DNA of 12,161 nt from Candidatus Acetothermia bacterium (GTDB taxonomy: Bacteria; Bipolaricaulota; Bipolaricaulia; Bipolaricaulales; Bipolaricaulaceae). Positions 8,389 to 12,161 of the stretch are shown piece after piece. The DNA lies in assembly GCA_011057175.1 (NCBI GenBank), contig DSBZ01000010.1, positions 1 to 12,161 on the forward strand. Reading direction: 5' to 3'. Positions within the stretch are counted from its first letter, which is position 1. Every line of letters starts with the position of its first letter. The notes under the pieces are model-generated. The model searched no databases. It had not been told where the DNA came from and was given only the letters and a program-made list of their open reading frames with translations. A program made the translations under genes and the position numbers.

Positions 8389-8518
8389 GCACCATGGGGT
8401 CGCTTAACAGGCGGGGCACGATAAGGTCGTCACTGCTTTTCCCGTCGATCAAACCTGTCGCCAGGCTTCTTAGTGAGGGCCACCTCAACCACTTCGTCAC
8501 CCCCACCAGCCGCTTCAT
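8381..8518 (-). other. Small open frame of 45 codons, doubtful gene or gene remnant
   Basis: An ATG frame of 45 aa, preceded by AGGAG with a long (11-nt) spacing, overlaps the start of the hydrolase remnant by 8 nt. Its end, L-L-S-D-P-M-V-H-E, faintly recalls the D-P-L-V-H segment of monoacylglycerol-lipase-type hydrolases, which would make it another hydrolase scrap. That likeness is weak, and the frame may be chance. Between 8519 and 8540 I see nothing further on this strand. Confidence 0.2.
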
Positions 8519-8540
8519 CTGGTAACGGTCTCCTGGCGCA

Positions 8541-8571
8541 CCAGGGTCGGGCCTCTTGACAGGGCCCCTGG
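8541..8571. promoter_or_regulatory. Operator-like dyad centred on the trpXYZ -35 box
   Basis: CCAGGG (8541-8546) and CCCTGG (8566-8571) are perfect inverted arms, with further inner GGGC/GCCC complementarity (8549-8552 with 8564-8567). The dyad is centred at about 8556, the first base of the TTGACA box. A further CCTGG at 8532-8536 also pairs with CCAGG (8541-8545). A repressor bound here would block RNA polymerase. No regulator is identified. Confidence 0.3.
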
Positions 8572-8584
8572 ACCGTCGTATCTC
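8556..8584 (+). promoter_or_regulatory. Sigma-70-type promoter of the leader peptide-trpXYZ unit
   Basis: The -35 box TTGACA (8556-8561) is a perfect consensus, the spacer is exactly 17 nt, and the -10 box is TATCTC (8579-8584). Transcription should start near 8590-8592, only a few bases before the leader-peptide ATG at 8595. The position upstream of an attenuator terminator supports its use. Confidence 0.75.
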
Positions 8585-8594
8585 TTAGCTTGCG

Positions 8595-8666
8595 ATGGAA
8601 GAGCTACGTGCAGGCGGGGGGGTGATCGCCGGGAAGCCAACCTTCTACGGGTATTGGTTCGCATAG
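8595..8666 (+). CDS. Aromatic-codon-rich leader peptide of trpXYZ attenuator
   Basis: A 23-codon ORF (ATG to TAG) that no gene finder would call. Its end reads K-P-T-F-Y-G-Y-W-F-A: two Phe, two Tyr and one Trp among the last seven codons. This is the signature of a leader peptide whose ribosome stalls when aromatic aminoacyl-tRNAs are short, as in trp and phe operon attenuation. Position agrees: it starts a few bases after the predicted transcription start and is followed by an alternative pairing element (from 8667) and an intrinsic terminator (8710-8736) just before trpX. There is no room for a Shine-Dalgarno site, so translation would be essentially leaderless. The peptide itself probably has no function. 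What is seen is the codon cluster and layout; regulation is inferred. Confidence 0.72.
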   Translation: MEELRAGGGVIAGKPTFYGYWFA

Positions 8667-8723
8667 GGGCGCGACCTCCTCCGCTCGTGGGGAGAGGGGC
8701 GCCCGGAGACCGCAAGCAGGAGG
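8667..8723 (+). promoter_or_regulatory. Candidate antiterminator and competing hairpin of the attenuator
   Basis: CCTCCT (8675-8680) plus GCT (8683-8685) can pair with AGC (8715-8717) plus AGGAGG (8718-8723), nine pairs with a two-base bulge. This structure excludes the terminator stem. CCTCCT lies 8 nt past the leader stop, so a ribosome finishing the peptide would cover it, while one stalled at the aromatic codons would leave it free. A competing local hairpin pairs GGGCGC (8667-8672) with GCGCCC (8699-8704), extended by CCTC...TCC with GGAGAGG. Which fold wins has not been computed. Confidence 0.45.
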
Positions 8724-8736
8724 CTTGCGGGTTTTT
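8710..8736 (+). terminator. Intrinsic terminator (attenuator) upstream of trpX
   Basis: CCGCAAGC (8710-8717) and GCTTGCGG (8723-8730) form a perfect 8-bp stem with a 5-nt AGGAG loop, followed by G and five T. It lies only 20 nt before the trpX start codon and downstream of the promoter and leader ORF. It therefore acts within the trpXYZ leader and is not the end of an upstream gene: the preceding gene is on the other strand. Confidence 0.88.
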
Positions 8737-8755
8737 CTTTGTCGAGGAGGGATAG

Positions 8756-9721
8756 ATGAAGCTTGCAGTTGTAGCGTTGCTCATGGTATGCGTGGTCAGC
8801 GCCGTTGGTCAGCCGATCGTGATCGGGATCACCCAGATCGTGGACCATCCGGCACTCAACGCCGTCCGGGACGGGGTCATCGCCGTGCTGAGCGAGGCCG
8901 GGTACGTGGAGGGGGAGAACGTACGCTACATCCTGGCCAACGCTCAAGGAGATTTCTCGGTGGCCATCGCGATCGCCCAGAACTTCCAGGACCAACGGGT
9001 GGGGTTGGTGATCGCAATCGCCACCCCCACCTCACAGGCTGCCGTCCAGGTCTTCCAAGGGACGGCAGTGCCCGTGGTGTTCGCGGCGGTCACAGATCCG
9101 GTGGGAGCAGGGCTCACCCTCTACCCCAACGTAACGGGGGCGTCCGACCTCATCGATGTGGCGGGCGACCTCGCCCTCCTCCAAACACTCATACCGGGGC
9201 TGCGCCGGGTGGGGATCGTCTACAACCCTGGAGAGGTCAACTCGGCCATCCTCACCAAGATGGCCCAGGAGGTCGCGGCAGGGATGGGGTTGACGATCGT
9301 GACCGCCCCCGCTGAGCACAGCGCGGCGGTACTCCCCGCTGCCCAGTCGTTGGTGGGGCGGGTGGATGCGATCTACGCGACCACCGACAATACCGTGGCC
9401 ACGGCACTGGAGGCAGTGGTCCAGGTGGCAACGGCAGCTCGGATCCCGTTCCTCATGGCGGATCCGACCAGCCTCGAACGAGGGGCACTTGTGTGTACTG
9501 GGTTCGACTACTGGGATCACGGCCGGCTCGCCGGGGAGATCGTGGTTCGGCTCCTGGAGGGGGCAGTGCCCGAGGAGATCCCGGTCGCCTACCAGAAGGG
9601 GACCCAGGTGTGGCTGAACCTCGACATCGCCCAGGCGATGGGGTTCGCGTTTCCCCAGGCAGTGCTGGACCAAGCGACGGGGATCTTCGTCGGCGGCCGG
9701 CGGTTCGTTGCCGGGGAGTGA
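8756..9721 (+). CDS. trpX: ABC transporter substrate-binding protein, TrpX-like (aromatic amino acid)
   Basis: A 321-aa exported binding protein. Residues 1-18 are a signal peptide (M-K-L then a hydrophobic helix ending V-S-A-V-G) without a lipobox Cys, so it is probably a free periplasmic protein. The mature part starts P-I-V-I-G-I-T-Q-I-V-D-H-P-A-L and has the two Rossmann-like lobes of the ABC_sub_bind (TrpX) family: D-G-V-I-A-V-L-S-E-A-G-Y, V-F-A-A-V-T-D-P-V-G-A-G-L, V-G-I-V-Y-N-P-G-E-V-N-S, and Y-A-T-T-D-N-T-V. GAGGAGG (8744-8750) is a strong ribosome site 5 nt before the ATG. It is the first gene of a three-gene importer, with a 10-nt gap to trpY. The upstream aromatic leader peptide argues for Trp, Tyr or Phe as substrate; the family alone would not settle this. 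Confidence 0.9.
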   Translation: MKLAVVALLMVCVVSAVGQPIVIGITQIVDHPALNAVRDGVIAVLSEAGYVEGENVRYILANAQGDFSVAIAIAQNFQDQRVGLVIAIATPTSQAAVQVFQGTAVPVVFAAVTDPVGAGLTLYPNVTGASDLIDVAGDLALLQTLIPGLRRVGIVYNPGEVNSAILTKMAQEVAAGMGLTIVTAPAEHSAAVLPAAQSLVGRVDAIYATTDNTVATALEAVVQVATAARIPFLMADPTSLERGALVCTGFDYWDHGRLAGEIVVRLLEGAVPEEIPVAYQKGTQVWLNLDIAQAMGFAFPQAVLDQATGIFVGGRRFVAGE

Positions 9722-9731
9722 GTGGGCCGGC

Positions 9732-10616
9732 ATGAGCATCGTCATGGCGGCGGTCGAGCAGGGGCTCATCTATGGCCTCATGGCCCTCGGTGTGTATATC
9801 TCGTTCCGGATCCTGTCGTTCCCCGACCTGTCTGTGGACGGGACGTTCCCCCTCGGGGCGGCGGTGGGGGCGACGCTGATCGTGGCGGGATGGAACCCAT
9901 ACGCAGCGCTCGGGGTCGCATTCGCTGCCGGGGCCGTGGGCGGGGCGTTCACCGGGGTCCTCGCCACCAAGTTCCGCATCCAAGGGTTGCTGGCGGGGGT
10001 GCTGACGATGATCATGCTCTACTCCCTGAACTTGCGCATCATGGGGAGGCCCAATCTTCCCTTGCTCGGCCGCCCGTCCGTGTTCCGCCTCGCCGCACAG
10101 TGGGGGGGGATCCCCATGGCGTGGGCCAACTTCGCTGTGGCGGCGTCGCTAGCGCTGGGGGCGATCCTCCTCCTTCATCTTCTGTTTCGAACCGAGATCG
10201 GCCTCGCCCTGCGCGCCACGGGGGACAACCCGGGGATGGTGAGGGCCTACGGCACGAGCCCGGAGGGGATGGTCATCTTGGGGCTCGCGCTCGCCAACGG
10301 GCTCGTGGCCCTGTCCGGCGCCCTGGCGGCCCAGCACGGGGGGTTCGCCGATGTCGGGCTCGGGGTGGGGACGATCGTCGCCGGGCTGGCATCGGTGATC
10401 GTTGGGGAGATCCTCCTCCGCCCGCGCTCGATCCTGTGGGCGTTGGGGGCGGTGCTGGCCGGGTCGTGCCTATATCGGGGAGCGATCCTCGTCGCGTTGC
10501 GCTATGGGTCCGCGGTGGGGTTCACCGCCTCCGATCTGCGGCTCCTCACCGCCCTCGTCGTGCTCGGGGCCCTCGTTGCCCCGGCGTGGCGGCTGCGCCA
10601 GGAGGGGGCCGGATGA
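9732..10616 (+). CDS. trpY: ABC transporter permease, TrpY-like
   Basis: A 294-aa inner-membrane protein with about eight hydrophobic segments, of the branched-chain-amino-acid-like permease family (BPD_transp_2). Family marks are S-F-P-D-L-S-V-D-G-T-F-P-L-G-A-A-V near the N-terminus, G-V-L-T-M-I-M-L-Y-S-L-N-L-R-I-M-G-R-P-N, and a cytoplasmic loop with L-R-A-T-G-D-N-P-G-M that contacts the ATPase. It forms the channel of the importer, probably as a dimer. I chose the ATG at 9732, which starts M-S-I-V-M-A-A-V-E-Q-G-L-I-Y-G; a TTG in frame earlier would overlap trpX by 14 nt. The ribosome site is weak, so coupling to trpX translation is likely. The stop overlaps the trpZ start (ATGA). Confidence 0.92.
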   Translation: MSIVMAAVEQGLIYGLMALGVYISFRILSFPDLSVDGTFPLGAAVGATLIVAGWNPYAALGVAFAAGAVGGAFTGVLATKFRIQGLLAGVLTMIMLYSLNLRIMGRPNLPLLGRPSVFRLAAQWGGIPMAWANFAVAASLALGAILLLHLLFRTEIGLALRATGDNPGMVRAYGTSPEGMVILGLALANGLVALSGALAAQHGGFADVGLGVGTIVAGLASVIVGEILLRPRSILWALGAVLAGSCLYRGAILVALRYGSAVGFTASDLRLLTALVVLGALVAPAWRLRQEGAG

Positions 10617-11470
10617 TCCTCAAGCTGGCAGGGGTGCGAAAGTCGTACTCGGTCGGAGCCCAGCTCGTTTCCGCCTTGGCGGGGGTGGACTTCGCCCTCG
10701 CCCAAGGGGAGTTCGTGACGGTCATCGGCTCCAACGGGGCCGGGAAGACCACCCTCCTCAACGTGATCGCAGGGGACACCCGCCCGGACAGGGGGAAGGT
10801 CTACCTGCTCGGCCGGGATGTAACGGGTTGCCCGACCCACCGTCGGGCCTGCTGGATTGGGCGTGTGTTCCAGGATCCGCGGCAGGGGGCCGCTCCCCAC
10901 CTCACCGTTGCCGAAAACCTCGCCCTCGCCTCGCGCAAGGGGAGGAGGGGGCTCGGCTTCCCGTTGACCCGTCGCCGCCGCGCCGCGCTTCGGGAGGCAC
11001 TGGCTGGGCTTGGCATGGGACTGGAGGAGAGGCTCTCCGAGCAGGTCGCCTGCCTATCCGGTGGGGAACGGCAGGCGCTCGCCGTGCTCATGGCCACCCT
11101 GGCGCGGCCACGGCTCCTCCTCCTCGACGAACACACCGCGGCCCTCGATCCGGCCAATGCCGAGCGCGTGCTCGCGATCACGGAGGACCTCGTGCGCGCG
11201 GGGGGCTTGGCCACGCTCATGGTCACCCACCGCATGGACCAAGCATTGGTCCTCGGGGATCGGCTGGTGATGCTCCATCAAGGCCGGATCCTCCTCGATC
11301 TCCCTTCCGCGGAGAAACGGGCGTTGGCCGTGGAGGACCTGGTCCGGCTGTTCCGGCAGGAGGGGTGCGCCGAAGACGAGCTCCTCCTCTCCTCTGCCGA
11401 CAACGCCCCGCCCCGCGCGCCCCTTACGCCGGGCGCCGCAGCCGTACCTCGATCTCCCAAGGGTCCCTGA
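10613..11470 (+). CDS. trpZ: ABC transporter ATP-binding protein, TrpZ-like
   Basis: A 285-aa cytoplasmic ATPase that powers the importer. Walker A is G-S-N-G-A-G-K-T-T (39-47), the Q-loop is V-F-Q-D-P (85-89), the signature is L-S-G-G-E-R-Q (148-154), Walker B is L-L-L-L-D-E-H-T-A-A-L-D-P (168-180), and the H-loop is T-H-R-M (205-208). The D-E-H-T-A-A-L-D-P wording is typical of TrpZ-type ATPases. Translation is coupled to trpY by a 4-nt ATGA overlap, with GGAGGGGG just upstream. The conserved domain ends near residue 260; the last 25 or so residues are Pro/Ala-rich and overlap an antisense gene remnant, so they look like read-through past a lost stop. No terminator follows. Confidence 0.93.
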   Translation: MILKLAGVRKSYSVGAQLVSALAGVDFALAQGEFVTVIGSNGAGKTTLLNVIAGDTRPDRGKVYLLGRDVTGCPTHRRACWIGRVFQDPRQGAAPHLTVAENLALASRKGRRGLGFPLTRRRRAALREALAGLGMGLEERLSEQVACLSGGERQALAVLMATLARPRLLLLDEHTAALDPANAERVLAITEDLVRAGGLATLMVTHRMDQALVLGDRLVMLHQGRILLDLPSAEKRALAVEDLVRLFRQEGCAEDELLLSSADNAPPRAPLTPGAAAVPRSPKGP

Positions 11471-11555
11471 GGAGCTCGACCAGGCGGGCTGTGTCGGTGT
11501 TCCCGAGCGCGGGGCCGCCCTGGATCTTGTCCGCGCCGCGGGGGGATGGCCGCAG
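11424..11555 (-). pseudogene. Possible C-terminal remnant of an unidentified gene
   Basis: On the minus strand a frame ends at TAA (11424-11426) and reads G-A-D-K-I-Q-G-G-P-A-L-G-N-T-D, then A-R-L-V-E-L-L-R-D-P-W-E-I-E-V-R-L-R. It looks like the amphipathic C-terminal end of a real protein, but I do not recognise the family. Upstream of about 11555 the frame becomes Arg/Pro-rich without protein-like pattern, close to where the KDG-kinase relic begins on the other strand. It overlaps the trpZ tail. It may be chance in GC-rich DNA. Confidence 0.25.
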
Positions 11556-12161
11556 GCGAGGCTCGCGAACACGGGGTTGACACGTCCTACGCGGTGTGGG
11601 TAGACGAGGATCGGGTGGGACTCTATTTCGTAGAGTTTGGAGCTAGTCCACGCGCGAGTTCTGTGCCCTACGATCGCCGCGATTCGGCCATGGCTCGCAT
11701 TCGCCCTAGGGAAGTCGACTGGGATGCCGTGTTCGCGGGGCTCGTACGTTCCACACCTCCGGGATCACCCCTGCCCTCTCCCCCTCCGCCGCCGAGGCCA
11801 CAAGGGAGGCGGTGGGAAAGGCCAAGGAAGGAGGGCTCCTGGTTCAACTACCGGGCCCGGCTGTGGTCTCAAGAGGAGGCGCGGCGGGTGATGACCCCGC
11901 TGACTGGGCAAGCCGACATCCTCATACCACCGAGGAGGCCACGGAGCGAGTGTTTGGGATCAAGGAACCCTCCTACGAGAAAGTGGCGGAGCGGCTGGCC
12001 AGGGAGTTCGACCTCGAGGCGGTAGCGATCACCGTGCGGGAGATGCCCTCCGTGTGGAGGAACACGTGGACGGCGATCGTCTATGCCCGAGGGGAGGTCT
12101 TCCCCGGCCCGCGGTTCGATATCGAGATCGTAGACCGGGTCGGACTGGGGATGTGTTCGCC
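11546..12161 (+). pseudogene. 2-keto-3-deoxygluconate kinase (PfkB family), truncated and frameshifted
   Basis: The pieces match a PfkB-type sugar kinase that phosphorylates KDG in the Entner-Doudoroff route. G-V-D-T-S-Y-A-V-W-V-D-E-D-R-V-G-L-Y-F-V-E (from about 11573) corresponds to residues about 80 onward, so the N-terminal substrate-binding strands are missing. F-H-T-S-G-I-T-P-A-L-S-P-S-A-A (11749 on) lies in a second frame. N-Y-R-A-R-L-W-S-Q-E-E-A (about 11846 on) is back in the first, having lost about 11 nt that would encode S-F-D-L. T-T-E-E-A-T-E-R-V-F-G-I (11926 on) is shifted again, followed by L-E-A-V-A-I-T-V-R-E and D-I-E-I-V-D-R-V-G. The catalytic G-x-G-D-x-F-A at the right edge is again one base out of frame. 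At least four lesions in about 600 nt, one not a homopolymer, indicate true decay. The gene runs off the window. Confidence 0.8.

Noticed and set aside
8588..8740. T-box riboswitch upstream of trpX
   Set aside because: The leader is too short for a T-box stem I, and there is no AGGGTGGNACCGCG-type element. GGAGACCGC is the nearest match and lacks the TGG bulge needed to pair with tRNA ends. The aromatic-codon ORF explains the layout better.
1..12161. tRNA or rRNA genes, CRISPR arrays, insertion sequences
   Set aside because: I saw no cloverleaf-like sequences, spaced direct repeats, transposase-like frames or terminal inverted repeats on either strand.

Overview
The window is high-GC DNA (runs of G and C, GC-rich third positions, many ATGA-type gene overlaps). 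The gene content is an aldehyde:ferredoxin oxidoreductase, a 2-keto-3-deoxygluconate kinase relic and a TrpXYZ-type ABC importer. This fits an anaerobic or thermophilic bacterium of a poorly cultivated high-GC lineage; a Bipolaricaulota/Acetothermia-like origin is my guess, not something the sequence proves.

Left part (1-5023, minus strand): one tightly overlapped operon reads uvrA -> rmuC -> an AOR-family tungsto/molybdoenzyme that runs off the left edge. Stops and starts overlap (ATGA between uvrA and rmuC, TGATG between rmuC and AOR), so two DNA-maintenance genes are probably translationally coupled to a redox enzyme. A 178-nt intergenic region then separates uvrA from a divergent plus-strand lipoprotein with a C-terminal SH3b domain.

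Middle part (5202-7198): the lipoprotein gene converges, with one base between stops, on a minus-strand pair: a 96-aa GYD-domain protein followed by a secreted DUF922-type putative zinc protease. From about 7291 to 8520 the DNA is decayed. It holds a SAM-dependent methyltransferase broken by at least two frameshifts and, on the other strand, an alpha/beta-hydrolase that has lost its nucleophile half and the region of the catalytic Asp.

Right part (8541-11470, plus strand): this is the most interesting segment. A promoter with a consensus -35 box drives a short leader whose 23-codon ORF ends in T-F-Y-G-Y-W-F-A, five aromatic codons out of six just before its stop. A strong intrinsic terminator follows, then trpX-trpY-trpZ (periplasmic binding protein, permease, ATPase). 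A CCTCCT...GCT segment just after the leader stop can pair with the terminator loop and arm. The arrangement therefore looks like ribosome-mediated transcription attenuation of an aromatic amino-acid importer, responding to charging of Phe, Tyr and Trp tRNAs. The transporter is followed by more decayed DNA: a minus-strand C-terminal remnant and a KDG-kinase pseudogene lacking its N-terminus and carrying several frameshifts, running off the right edge.
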